DNA of 64,000 nucleotides, from NCBI RefSeq assembly GCF_003143855.1, contig NZ_QFRK01000001.1, forward strand, positions 253,940-317,939, read 5' to 3'. Below are positions 25,506 to 34,335 of this stretch, in pieces. Below the pieces are notes generated by a model. That model was not told the origin of the DNA, did no database searches, and worked only from the letters and a program-made list of their open reading frames with translations. The translations under genes and the position numbers were made by a program. The stretch comes from Streptomyces sp. NWU339. Lineage in GTDB: Bacteria; Actinomycetota; Actinomycetes; Streptomycetales; Streptomycetaceae. Numbering within the stretch: the first letter of the stretch is position 1; every line of letters starts with the position of its first letter.

Positions 25506-26677
25506 CCACGACCGATATGAGGGACACACGGTCCGAGGACGCCGTCGGCACGGACGAGGGGCTGCTCCGACAGATCGCCAGCGCCCTGGCGTGCCTGTCC
25601 CGGCAGAGGACCGTACCCAACCCGGTCTACCCGGCGAAGGTGCAGAACGCATACAACCGCCTCGTCCTGCACTGCCTGTGCCGGGGCGAGGAACCGCCGG
25701 GCAGTGTGCCGCAGATGGTCCGCTGGGCTTCTGAACGACCTCTGAGCGAATGGCCGTTGGAGCTGCCGCCCGACAACTTTCCCGGAGCGGCCCTGCTCGT
25801 CGATCCGGAGACCCGGCTGCCGCACCAGTTGTGCCTGGAGTGGGAGGTGAGCGCGGCCGACCCGGCCGCCGAGCTCTTCGAGAACGAACGCATTCGGGAA
25901 GCACTCGCCGTGTGCCGTGCGGCAAAGGCCCCGCAGGTCTACACCGCGTTCCGGGCCCTGCTCACCTCCAGGCCTGTGCTGACCGGCGCTGAGCTGGCGC
26001 TGCTCGGCGGCGATCCCGACTGCGGGATGCTGCTGCAGGATGTGATCAAGCGCTGCTACGAGCCCGTGCCCGCCTCCTATCTGCAGCGCGGCACATACCG
26101 GCAGTGCGTTCGCTGCCGCTGCCTGATGGTGCCGCTGCTGCACGGCGGCCACCGCTGCGAACTGGACCGGTGCCGCCGCGACGGCACCTCGGACGAAGGC
26201 ACGCCGCTCCGTGCCGACAAAGGCGGGGTCTTCCAGCTCAGCCGCCCCCTGCGGATGTTCATCACCAGCCCCGGGCTCGCGGAGACCGATCTGCAAACCG
26301 CCCTGGAGGAGAAGTTCGGGATCACCGCCGAGATGTGGCCCAACTACGACGCGTATGACCTGCGTGTCCCCCTGCCTGGGCGACGGCACTGGGCGGTGGA
26401 CGTCAAGGACCGGGTGAACCCCGTTCTCCTGGCGCGCTCCCTCACGCCGTTCAGGAACGAGCCGCCGTACGACCGGGCGTTCCTCGTCGTGCCCCGCTAC
26501 CGCTTCCGTGACAACGAGGCGTACGGGCGGCAGTTCCGCCGCAACCTGCAGGAGAACCTGGCCGATCGGGTCACCCTGCTGGACGACCGGGCCTTCCTGC
26601 GGCTGGTCGCCGATGAGATCTCCGCCCCGCGCGACAAGGCGGGGGACCCGCGTACCGAAGGAGGACGCCGTGCGTGA
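25502..26677 (+). CDS. pPIWI-RE-associated REase (Y-type N-terminus, zinc ribbon, PD-(D/E)XK domain)
   Basis: A 391-residue protein matching the restriction-endonuclease partner of pPIWI-RE islands. The N-terminal ~190 residues are helical (the Y-type domain by position). A zinc-ribbon-like cluster follows: C202, C205, C207, then C219 and C224 (QCVRCRC... HRCELDRC). The C-terminal REase has D286 in YDAYDLRV and D300/K302 in HWAVDVKDRVNP, giving a D-x13-DxK catalytic pattern, then strands YDRAFLVVPRYR. GTG 25502 overlaps the previous stop. The motif set is complete, so it is predicted to cut DNA. Confidence 0.8.
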   Translation: MTTTDMRDTRSEDAVGTDEGLLRQIASALACLSRQRTVPNPVYPAKVQNAYNRLVLHCLCRGEEPPGSVPQMVRWASERPLSEWPLELPPDNFPGAALLVDPETRLPHQLCLEWEVSAADPAAELFENERIREALAVCRAAKAPQVYTAFRALLTSRPVLTGAELALLGGDPDCGMLLQDVIKRCYEPVPASYLQRGTYRQCVRCRCLMVPLLHGGHRCELDRCRRDGTSDEGTPLRADKGGVFQLSRPLRMFITSPGLAETDLQTALEEKFGITAEMWPNYDAYDLRVPLPGRRHWAVDVKDRVNPVLLARSLTPFRNEPPYDRAFLVVPRYRFRDNEAYGRQFRRNLQENLADRVTLLDDRAFLRLVADEISAPRDKAGDPRTEGGRRA

Positions 26678-29600
26678 CCGCAGAGGATGGCACCGGCGCT
26701 GCTCGCCGCAGCAGCTCACCGAGGTGTGGCCGGCGAACCTCGGCAGCTTCCGCCCCGGCGACCTTCTCGACGTCGAACTGGGCCTGTACCTTCTGGAGGG
26801 CGTGACCCCCACCCGCACGGCCGCCGATGTCTGGCCGCTGCTGGGCGGTTACCCGTACAGCGAGGTGTTCGGAGACGTCCGCACCGACGAACAGCGGCTG
26901 CGCGTTCTGCGCGCCCGCCACTATCTGTGGGACATGCGGCGACGGCACGCCTGGTCGGAGGCGCTGACCGACTACCTGAAGGTCCCCCAGCACCTGCGCG
27001 GATACGACATCGACGGACCCGGCTCCGTACCGAGCCGTCGCGAGCCGTCGCGCGCCGCACGCCGTTTCGAGATCTTCGAAGAACTGCTCAGCACCGCTCC
27101 GCGGTTCGCGACGCGGTCCATTCCGTTCGCCGAGGAGGGAGAGCACACCTTCCGGGTGCAGGACCGTACCCATTCCGTGGTGTTCGACGAGGAACTGCTG
27201 ACGGACACCCTGCCGCGCGCCCACGCGCTTGACGCACCACCGGCCGGGCGTGGAGAGCCCGTCGACGTCACCTGGGAAGAGCTCGAGAAGGCCGCCGACG
27301 AGATGGACGCCGTCGAGGCGACGGCGCCGGAGGGGCCGCGCAACGGCTGGGCCGGGCGGCTCCGGCGGGTGAAACTGCTCGTGCGCGACGCGGAACTCGG
27401 CCGCTTCACCGAACAGGGACGGCTGAGGATCGACAGGCTGCTGCACCTCGTGGGGATGGTGGGAGCCGGCAAGTCCACCCTCCGGGACATCCTGACCTAC
27501 CACCTCGTGACCCGGACACCCCGCCGGGTCACCATCGTCGTCGGCGACGTGGCCGAGACACTCGCCGTGGTGGAGCAGTTCGACCGGCTCGGTGTGCGGG
27601 CGGCGCCGATCCTCGGGCACTCCACCAGGGAGCGCAACATCAACCGGCTGCACCGCCGCACCGCCACGGCCGGCGCCGCCACCATGCTCGGGCACGACCA
27701 CGCGGGCTTCGCCTACCTCAGCAGCGCCTGCCCCGTCGACGTGCTGCGCGGCCTGGAAGCCCGCCGCCCGCTCGGCGTCCGCGAAGCACCGTGCATCACG
27801 CTGTACACCGCCCCCGAGCAGCAGGCCACGGACGGCGATCCCCTCCTCGACGAGGAGTACAGCACGCAGCGTGACGCACAAGGCCCGAAGCCGCAGCGGA
27901 GACTGTGCCCGTTGTGGAACCGCTGTCCGCGCCACCGCGGGGCTCGTGATCTGGTCGACGCACAGGTGTGGGTCGCCACCCCGGCCGGTCTCGTGCACAG
28001 CTCCGTCCCGCTGCACCAGCACCAGGAACAGCTCCGGTACCTCGAACTCGCGTGCCGACTCAGCGACCTGATCATCGTCGACGAGGCAGACCGGGTCCAG
28101 ATGCAGCTCGACACGGCCTTCGCGCCGGCCAGCACTCTGGTGGGCAAGGCCCCGAACTCCTGGTTCGACGAGGTCGCCGTCCACAAGTTCCAGCAGATGG
28201 CCCGGGACGGCCGGCTCCAGCTGTCCGCCCGTGACGTCGACGACTGGACCAACGCCGTCAACACGGTCAGTGCCGCCACTGACCGCCTCTTCGCCCTGCT
28301 CGTCAAGGACGACAAGCTCAGGCGGTGGATCAGCGTCGACTACTTCAGTGCCTTCACCCTCCACAACCTGCTGCTGGACAGCTGGTTCCCGGGGCGGAAG
28401 GAGGGAGAACGCCCGCCTGCGGCGGCCCGGACGCTGGACGGTGCGCTCGGCCGGTTCCGCGACGACCCGCTGCACGAGCAGCAGAGCACGGGAGACGACG
28501 ATGAAGTGACACCCTTGGTGAACACCTTCGTCCACCTCGCCCTGGAACTCCTGCACGCGCCCCAGGGAGCACGGACGCGTGAGAGGCTGCGCGACACCCT
28601 CACCGACATCGTCGGAGACGACAGCACGGTGCTCGCAGACGCCGACCTCCAGGCCCGGCGCTTCGAGTTCACCCTGCTCCTTTCCGCTCTGCACAGCCGT
28701 CTCGACTTCATGACCACGCTGTGGCCGCGCGTCGAGGCCGCCCTCAATCTCGAGAGCGCCTCGAACGTGCTCTCCCGCAGGCCCCCCAAGGACTACGAGG
28801 CGGTCATCCCCGAGTCGCCCATGGGTAACGTGCTCGGCTTCCAGTTCCGCCACGACGACCGTGAGCGCGATGGTGACCGCAGCGGTGAACTCCGCTTCTT
28901 CCACTGCAACGGCGTGGGCCGCGAACTGCTCATGCGGCTCGGTGACCTGTGCGCCGTGGACGGCCGCCCGGGCCCGCACGTCCTGCTCATGTCCGCAACG
29001 AGCTGGGCGGGCACGTCGAGCAGGTACCACGTGCACGCCGACGTCGGTGCCGTTCTGCGTCCTCACAACGAGGAAGTCGAAGCCGTCCTGGGCAGCGAGT
29101 TCCGCAAGGAGTTCTTGTACTGGCCCGGAAACGACCGGCCCAAGCCGCTGCGCCTGTCCGGCTGCGACCCCGAAGAACGGCCACAGGCCCTTCTGCACAT
29201 GCTGCACCAGCTCGCGGTGCCCGACCGGAGTCTGCCCGACGCCGAGAGCATGCTGGACACCGAGCTGAAGGAGATCGACGATCCAGACCGCCGCCGCATC
29301 CTGTTGCTCGTCGGCAGCTACGACGAGGCACGTCGGGCCGCCGAGTACCTCAACCAGATCCCCGAGTGGAACGGCCGCGTCACCCGACTCGTGTCCGACG
29401 ACGCGGACTCCGACACCGCCTGGACCCGGCTGCCGGAGGACGCCGCCGCACGGACACTGCCCCGCGGTGACGTGAAGGCTTTCCCCTCGGTCGGCGGCGA
29501 CATTCTCGTCGCGCCGCTGCTCGCCGTGGAGCGGGGACACAACATCGTCCTGCGCGATGGCAAGGCGGCCATCGGCACGGTCTACTTCCTGGCACGCCCA

Positions 29601-30107
29601 CACCCTCGGCCCGACGACATCGCGCTCGCCATCCAGTCCATCAACGACTGGGCCGTACGCCAACTCCGGGATGCTGACGGATCCTTCCGGCAGAACGCGC
29701 TCGCCGCCGCCACCCCCGACCAGGCGGCCATGGTGTTCCGCAGCCGCGCACGCCGTCAGTGGAACCGCTTCCTCACCCGGCGGCTGGCCTGGTCCAGCCT
29801 GCGGGACGAGGAGAAGACGGCGTTCACCTGGGACCAGCTTGTCGTCATGTGGCAGGTCATCGGTCGTCTGGTGCGCGGCGGCGTGCCAGCCCGGGTGGTC
29901 TTCGTGGACGCGGCTTTCTCTCCCAGAGAAGCCGGATTCCAGGACACGGACACCCCCGACACCAGCCTGCTGGCGAGTATGCGTGAGGTGCTCGCCCCCT
30001 TCTTCGAGGACGGGAACACGGCGGAGCGGCACCTTGCCCCGATCGACAAGTCCCTGGTCCGTGAACTGTACGAACCGCTCTACCGCGCCCTGGTGGACAT
30101 GGGCTGA
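26670..30107 (+). CDS. pPIWI-RE-associated DinG-like Fe-S helicase
   Basis: A 1145-residue SF2 helicase. The N-terminal ~250 residues (Z-type domain by position) contain no ATPase motif. Motif I is VGMVGAGKSTLRDIL (about 262-274). Between motifs I and II lie cysteines in SACPVDVL, EAPCITL and RLCPLWNRCPRHRG, as in the XPD/DinG Fe-S cluster. Motif II is LIIVDEADRV, and motif VI is MWQVIGRLVRGG near the C-terminus, with VVFVDAAF after it. GTG 26670 has a GAAGGAGG site and overlaps the REase stop by 8 bp. DinG-like helicases unwind DNA or R-loops 5'-3', here presumably opening targets for the PIWI-RE protein. Confidence 0.85.
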   Translation: MRDRRGWHRRCSPQQLTEVWPANLGSFRPGDLLDVELGLYLLEGVTPTRTAADVWPLLGGYPYSEVFGDVRTDEQRLRVLRARHYLWDMRRRHAWSEALTDYLKVPQHLRGYDIDGPGSVPSRREPSRAARRFEIFEELLSTAPRFATRSIPFAEEGEHTFRVQDRTHSVVFDEELLTDTLPRAHALDAPPAGRGEPVDVTWEELEKAADEMDAVEATAPEGPRNGWAGRLRRVKLLVRDAELGRFTEQGRLRIDRLLHLVGMVGAGKSTLRDILTYHLVTRTPRRVTIVVGDVAETLAVVEQFDRLGVRAAPILGHSTRERNINRLHRRTATAGAATMLGHDHAGFAYLSSACPVDVLRGLEARRPLGVREAPCITLYTAPEQQATDGDPLLDEEYSTQRDAQGPKPQRRLCPLWNRCPRHRGARDLVDAQVWVATPAGLVHSSVPLHQHQEQLRYLELACRLSDLIIVDEADRVQMQLDTAFAPASTLVGKAPNSWFDEVAVHKFQQMARDGRLQLSARDVDDWTNAVNTVSAATDRLFALLVKDDKLRRWISVDYFSAFTLHNLLLDSWFPGRKEGERPPAAARTLDGALGRFRDDPLHEQQSTGDDDEVTPLVNTFVHLALELLHAPQGARTRERLRDTLTDIVGDDSTVLADADLQARRFEFTLLLSALHSRLDFMTTLWPRVEAALNLESASNVLSRRPPKDYEAVIPESPMGNVLGFQFRHDDRERDGDRSGELRFFHCNGVGRELLMRLGDLCAVDGRPGPHVLLMSATSWAGTSSRYHVHADVGAVLRPHNEEVEAVLGSEFRKEFLYWPGNDRPKPLRLSGCDPEERPQALLHMLHQLAVPDRSLPDAESMLDTELKEIDDPDRRRILLLVGSYDEARRAAEYLNQIPEWNGRVTRLVSDDADSDTAWTRLPEDAAARTLPRGDVKAFPSVGGDILVAPLLAVERGHNIVLRDGKAAIGTVYFLARPHPRPDDIALAIQSINDWAVRQLRDADGSFRQNALAAATPDQAAMVFRSRARRQWNRFLTRRLAWSSLRDEEKTAFTWDQLVVMWQVIGRLVRGGVPARVVFVDAAFSPREAGFQDTDTPDTSLLASMREVLAPFFEDGNTAERHLAPIDKSLVRELYEPLYRALVDMG

Positions 30108-30191
30108 CGGCATCCGTCACCACACCGCACCCCCGACGTGTTCGCGTCGCGTCCGAAGACTTCACGCCTTGCTCTGAGGAGAACCGACACC

Positions 30192-33062
30192 ATGGCCTAC
30201 CAGTACAACCGTCCGGCGGCGTACCTGCCCGACCAGGCACGGGGACCCTTCGTCGTCCCGATGCACACGCTCTCCCTGCCCGCCCACTGGGAGGAACCAC
30301 TCCTGCGCCTCTACCACGGCGGAATGACCGAGGGGCAGGCCGAGCGACGGCGCCGCGTACCCACAGCGGCTGTCAACCGGCTGATGCGCGCCACCGCGCC
30401 GGACATCGTCACGGTCGACTCCACGGCACGGTTCGGTTCGGAGAACCCCTGGCTGTACTGCCAGGACGCGTACCCGATGGCGGTGACGAACCTCTACATC
30501 GCCACCTGGCTCAAGAACCTCCCGCGCGATGCCGGCGATCCCGAGACCACGGCCCTGCTGATGAACTGCTTTCGTGACCTCGACACCGCGGCTCTCAGCT
30601 GGCGGCCCGGCAGGGTCGACCTCCTCGAGCAGAAGGTGTCGCCCGGAGGAACCGCTCTGCCCGCGCCCCACGTGTACCGGTTGCTTCCCGACGTCCTCGC
30701 CGAAAGGATCGCGCGCCAGGGACCGTACGAACACCACGGGCAGCAGCTGTCGTTCCGACAGGTCGCCGGCCGCACGGGGGCCAGGGGGCAGGGAAGCGGG
30801 GGCGCCGAGCTGATGTCGAATGTGATCGAGTACGTACCCGGGCGACGCGGTGGCGGCGACGGCAAGCCGGCCTACTACGCGGCGACCCTCCGCATCACCG
30901 TGCGCACCGTTCCCTTCTCACCCGTCCCGCGCGTCCACGTGGCCGCCGGCGTGCGTCGGTTCGTCACCGGCAAGGTCTACATGCCGTACGGCAAGGGCGT
31001 GTCCGCGTACCTGCTCCCGGACGACTCCCTCGTCCACGACGGCCCGCAGCCGCAGCGTTTCGCCGTCGCCATGCTGGAGTGGAAGAACGGCACCACGGAC
31101 TGGCGTCAGGGCGGAGCAGAAGGAATGCTCGCCGGGATCAGCGCACTCGACGCACTGCCGTCCCCGGACCGGCTGGTGAAGGAGGCCGACCACTGGATCC
31201 ACGGCCGGGACGGCATCCGGATCGCGATCGGGCACCAGGCGGCCATGGGCAGGCACACGATCGGCACCGGACTGATGCCCAGTGAACGCCGACGGCTGAT
31301 CGAGTGGGCGGAGCAGGCGATCGCTCCCGAGTTCGTCTCCGTTCCGAAGCTCGAGCGCAGCGCGTACGCGCGGCCGCCCAAGAAGCAGCTCAAGAAGCTG
31401 CCGTCCATTCCCAAGAACATGGAAGAGAAGGATCCCGAAGAGCGCGCGGTCATCCTGGACCAGCGTGAGCTGAACGCGGCCCACAACGCTCAGGTTCTGC
31501 GGGCACGCCTGGCCGAAGCTCTCGAAGGGGAAGACCTCACCGCGGTCGTGCTCCACCAGAACGACGCCATCCGCGATCAGATGATCGCAGCGGCGGAGAC
31601 GGGGCTGGGGCTGGCCGGGCACCGGCGTGAGCAGGGTCCCGATACCTGGGTGTGGGAGGCGGAGGAGCTGACCGTCCGGCTGCACGCGCGGCCACTGGGC
31701 GTTCTCGGTGCACCGCTGGGAGGCGACGGCGTGCCGCGCCGGGGACAGGAACACGACAAGGCCATCGAGGAGCGCCGTATCGGTGTCGCGCGGGCCATGG
31801 CCGCCCTGCGGGAAGCCCTCCCCGGGGTGCGGCTGGCCTTCGTGGAGCTCGACGGACAGGATGCCTTCCGCCACGCCAAGCGACGGACCGACCCCAAGCA
31901 CGCGATCCGCCTCGGCTGCGCGGACGCAGGCCTGGTGACCCAATTCATCCGTCCACCGGACCCGGATGCGGAAACGGAGGAGTCTCTCGCCGATGCAGGT
32001 CTGCGTGCCGCCGCGGCCTGGTCGGACGGCCTGCGCCAGACCGGCATGCGGCTGGTGCCTCAGCACACGCTCGGTGACACGCTCATCCCCGCCAACCTGA
32101 ACCAGGTGGCCTTCCACCTCGTGGAACGCCGCCTTGACGGGCCCACGGGCAAGCAGCAGTTCACGCCGATCGCGGTGCTCATCCGACCGGGCGCGAAATG
32201 CGTGCTGGGCAAGTCGGCCGACATGCACGCATGGGTGCCGTACCCCGAACTCCTCAAGTCATTGACGGGAAGGGTCGAAGGCAGGAAGAACAGCGCGGAG
32301 CAGTCGGCCCTCATGGCGGCCTTCGTCAAGAAGACCCTCGCACAACTGCGCAGCACCCCGACGCTCGTCCTGGCCCACGCCCAGGATGTCCGCAAGCGCT
32401 GGCCGTGGCTGAGGAACGACGGTCTGGAACGGGACAGGCTCGGCCTCGACGGAGGCCCCGCCCAGCGGATCGGTCTCTACGGCAAGCAGCTGCGTGTCAT
32501 CCGGATCGCCGACGGCAGCCGGGACGAGACGGCACAGTGCTGGGCCGAGGCGGAGGAACTCTCTCCCGAGCTGGAGGGGCAGCATCGTGGGGGCATCGCG
32601 ATGGGGCTGTGGCGGCCCGGGGCGCGGCGCGACTCGGGCCGCGTCTTCTACAGCACGACCGGCAAGTCCGGCTCGCAGCCGAACCTCACCAACGATGACG
32701 CCAAACTCACTCCGCACACCAACGCCTCGGGCAACAACGCCTACCGGCCGACGGCGAACGCCTGGAACCCGGACCTCCTCGAACTGACCGTCGCGTGCCT
32801 TCAGCCCGGTGACGACGCGGAAGCATGGGCCGCGTTCGTCCACCAGCAGCGCTTCAGCGAGGACTACCGTGCTGGTCGTGAGGGGTTGGCTCTGCCCTTG
32901 ATCCTCCACCTTGCGCGACTCGCGGACGATTACGCTCTGCCTCACGAGATCGAGGAGGCCTTGGATCCGACGGAGCCCCGGGCTGCGGCCGCTCCGGACG
33001 ACGCTTTGTCGGGCCAGCTGGCCTTCGACTTCGACCTCGATGAAGGGGATGACGACGAGTGA
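30192..33062 (+). CDS. pPIWI-RE protein (prokaryotic PIWI with conserved Arg and Glu)
   Basis: A 956-residue protein. The N-terminal X-type domain covers about residues 1-380 (LSLPAHWEEPLLRLYHGG... ENPWLYCQDAYPMAVTNLYIATWL). A MID-like region follows (about 450-620). The C-terminal RNase H/PIWI domain has VRLAFVELDGQDAF (D554), GRVFYSTTGKSG (about 816), and the hallmark YRPTANAWNPDLLELTV, whose R852 and E864 are candidates for the Arg and Glu that name the family. It ends LPLILHLARLADDYA, typical of the family, and an acidic tail. ATG 30192 has GAGGAG 8-9 bases upstream. The family is predicted to use nucleic-acid guides in defence. It is the last gene, 84 bp after the helicase and just before a strong terminator. 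Confidence 0.85.
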   Translation: MAYQYNRPAAYLPDQARGPFVVPMHTLSLPAHWEEPLLRLYHGGMTEGQAERRRRVPTAAVNRLMRATAPDIVTVDSTARFGSENPWLYCQDAYPMAVTNLYIATWLKNLPRDAGDPETTALLMNCFRDLDTAALSWRPGRVDLLEQKVSPGGTALPAPHVYRLLPDVLAERIARQGPYEHHGQQLSFRQVAGRTGARGQGSGGAELMSNVIEYVPGRRGGGDGKPAYYAATLRITVRTVPFSPVPRVHVAAGVRRFVTGKVYMPYGKGVSAYLLPDDSLVHDGPQPQRFAVAMLEWKNGTTDWRQGGAEGMLAGISALDALPSPDRLVKEADHWIHGRDGIRIAIGHQAAMGRHTIGTGLMPSERRRLIEWAEQAIAPEFVSVPKLERSAYARPPKKQLKKLPSIPKNMEEKDPEERAVILDQRELNAAHNAQVLRARLAEALEGEDLTAVVLHQNDAIRDQMIAAAETGLGLAGHRREQGPDTWVWEAEELTVRLHARPLGVLGAPLGGDGVPRRGQEHDKAIEERRIGVARAMAALREALPGVRLAFVELDGQDAFRHAKRRTDPKHAIRLGCADAGLVTQFIRPPDPDAETEESLADAGLRAAAAWSDGLRQTGMRLVPQHTLGDTLIPANLNQVAFHLVERRLDGPTGKQQFTPIAVLIRPGAKCVLGKSADMHAWVPYPELLKSLTGRVEGRKNSAEQSALMAAFVKKTLAQLRSTPTLVLAHAQDVRKRWPWLRNDGLERDRLGLDGGPAQRIGLYGKQLRVIRIADGSRDETAQCWAEAEELSPELEGQHRGGIAMGLWRPGARRDSGRVFYSTTGKSGSQPNLTNDDAKLTPHTNASGNNAYRPTANAWNPDLLELTVACLQPGDDAEAWAAFVHQQRFSEDYRAGREGLALPLILHLARLADDYALPHEIEEALDPTEPRAAAAPDDALSGQLAFDFDLDEGDDDE

Positions 33063-33067
33063 AGCTT

Positions 33068-33114
33068 CCCGCCGAGTAGCCGAGCGGAGTCTCACCCCTC
33101 GGCTACTCGGCGGG
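33068..33114 (+). terminator. Strong terminator of the pPIWI-RE operon
   Basis: A perfect 17-bp stem: CCCGCCGAGTAGCCGAG (33068-33084) against CTCGGCTACTCGGCGGG (33098-33114), loop 13 bases, starting six bases after the stop. Confidence 0.9.
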
Positions 33115-33242
33115 GAAGGCCCTCACTACCTCACGGGCGTAGGTGTATCGCATCAATAAATTACATGTGCATACTCTCGGGGAGTGATCTTGCGACTCGC
33201 GGGAACATCAACATCAATTAGCCCTGTTGCGGCTGGTCAAAG

Positions 33243-33283
33243 GATCTCGTGAACGACCCACTCGCAGGGACGTTCACGAGATC
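33243..33283. repeat. 13-bp perfect inverted repeat at the right island junction
   Basis: GATCTCGTGAACG (33243-33255) and CGTTCACGAGATC (33271-33283) with a 15-base spacer. The right arm lies in the 149-bp direct repeat and so also occurs at 950-962, where the left arm is absent. The layout suits a recombinase core site with inverted arms. It could also be a weak terminator. Confidence 0.6.
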
Positions 33284-33415
33284 GTCCCGAAGCGTTCACG
33301 AATTACCGGCCGAGTCATGTTACTCGCCGGTATTTCGTCGTTCCTGGGGCCATCGAGTCTCGTGATCGGCTCGGTGAGGGGGTGGGGCGGTGGCGGTCCA
33401 GGTGCTGCGCCTCTC
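33267..33415. repeat. Right copy of 149-bp direct repeat (candidate attR)
   Basis: Identical to 946-1094; identity is lost at 33416. The repeat encodes the last 42 codons of a minus-strand frame that runs on into the decayed gene to its right. Confidence 0.85.
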
Positions 33416-34122
33416 CTGGGCCAGTACCACTGCATGTCGGCCAGCCACTGCAGCTGCTTCGAAGCAGAATTCCGCCACACGGCCAGACCGCGGGCCGGGC
33501 CCTCGGCCAGCCACTCCGTCATATCGCGACGCTGCGGCCTGCTGCCCGGGCAGAACTCCAGCACGATGCCGCCGGGTGTACGGTCGGCGGTCACCAGCGT
33601 TTTGACGGCATCCACCCGCCGACCTTCCGGCTCATCGCTGTCCGCGACCTGGTACTCCGCGTCCAGCGGCGGAGCGGAGGTGGCTGGCCGGCATGCCTCG
33701 TACGGCGGTGCGCGCCACCCTCTGCATACGCTCGGTGCTCCGCACGGCCGCGATCACGTGGCTCGTGGGTCCGTACTCCTTGTCGATGGTTTCAACGCCC
33801 AGCCGAGAGCGTCCTCGACGAGCGCGGGAACGCGAGCGAGCTGCGCGTCCCAGTCAGTGGTCCTGGACGGTGCTGGTGTCGAGCTGGCGGTACACGACAT
33901 GAGTGATCAGAAGGTCACCGTAACTTGCCGATGCCTCGGCGCGCAGCCCCTCCCTCAGCTCGGTGAGCCGGTCGCGGACTGCACGCAGCAGTTGGGCGGA
34001 GCGCCACACCCTGTGCACATCGAGTGAAGAGCCGAGAAGCTCCTTATAGGTCTCATCGCCCCAGAGTGCGGAGAGGCCGCGCTTGGCCCTTGCGGCGAAC
34101 TCCGCGTTACTGACCTTGAATG
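33416..34122 (-). pseudogene. Decayed gene at right edge of the island
   Basis: On the minus strand a plausible protein is spread over at least two or three frames. One frame (about 34110 down to 33755) reads SNAEFAARAKRGLSALWGD... LLITHVVYRQLD, followed by a shifted stretch TIDKEYGPTSHVIAAVRS. A third frame (about 33680-33420) reads LDAEYQVADSDEPEGRR... TGGIVLEFCPGSRPQRRDM... GLAVWRNSASKQLQWL, and then enters the direct repeat. Frameshifts interrupt it and its N-terminus is lost against the IS630 remnant. I cannot name the family with confidence; an abortive-infection (AIPR-like) protein is one possibility. Confidence 0.5.
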
Positions 34123-34132
34123 CGTGATGTCG

Positions 34133-34335
34133 TCAGGGTGGCTGGCGCCGGAGGCCGGTGCCGGAGAAGCAGCCGTCGAGGACGTCGGGGCGGTACTGGA
34201 GCTGGCGCAGGCCGCGTCGGGCGGCGGTGATCAGGTCTTGCGGGTCGGCGAAGGCGCGGTTGGCCACGGTGGTACGTCGTAGGACGGACCAGATGCCCTC
34301 AGTGGGTTTGTCACAGAAGCTCCTATAGATCGTCA
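34133..34335 (-). pseudogene. IS630-type transposase C-terminal remnant
   Basis: The frame encodes EGIWSVLRRTTVANRAFADP and then ITAARRGLRQLQYRPDVLDG, matching the end of IS630-family transposases (the EGIWS motif carries the last acidic residue of the DDE triad, and the QYR...DGC segment follows). Everything upstream is replaced by the IS110 copy starting near 34333, so it is a truncated relic. Confidence 0.7.

Larger units (their letters stand above)
946..33415. mobile_element. Putative 32.3-kb genomic (defence) island bounded by 149-bp direct repeats
   Basis: The segment is delimited by identical direct repeats at 946-1094 and 33267-33415 (offset 32,321) and starts five bases after a tRNA-Leu gene. 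Inside are a recombinase/transposase pair at the left end, several small regulators, a type III restriction-modification locus with accessory helicase, EVE and PIN-domain proteins, a helicase/Cas4-like operon and a pPIWI-RE operon. No conjugation, replication or phage structural genes are seen, so it is not a complete ICE or prophage. The right repeat is continuous with a decayed gene outside, so the unoccupied chromosome probably had one repeat copy between the tRNA and that gene. Integration is inferred, not proved. Confidence 0.65.

Noticed and set aside
26571..30113. A 1180-codon open frame antisense to the helicase gene
   Set aside because: It is the mirror of a high-GC gene: composition-driven, low-complexity Val/Gly/Gln-rich translation without motifs, while the plus strand has clear helicase motifs and ribosome site.
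7066..33062. DISARM, BREX or CRISPR-Cas locus
   Set aside because: There is a SNF2 helicase and a methyltransferase, but no DUF1998/DrmB, no PLD DrmC, no PglZ/BrxC; no repeat-spacer array and no cas1/cas2 are seen. The Cas4-like proteins lie in other contexts.
946..33415. Prophage or conjugative element
   Set aside because: No capsid, terminase, tail, lysis, relaxase, Tra/FtsK-like or replication genes were found between the repeats.
33227..34027. A 266-codon plus-strand gene at the right island edge
   Set aside because: No domain or ribosome site; the minus strand shows a more protein-like but broken reading, so the plus frame is taken as a shadow.
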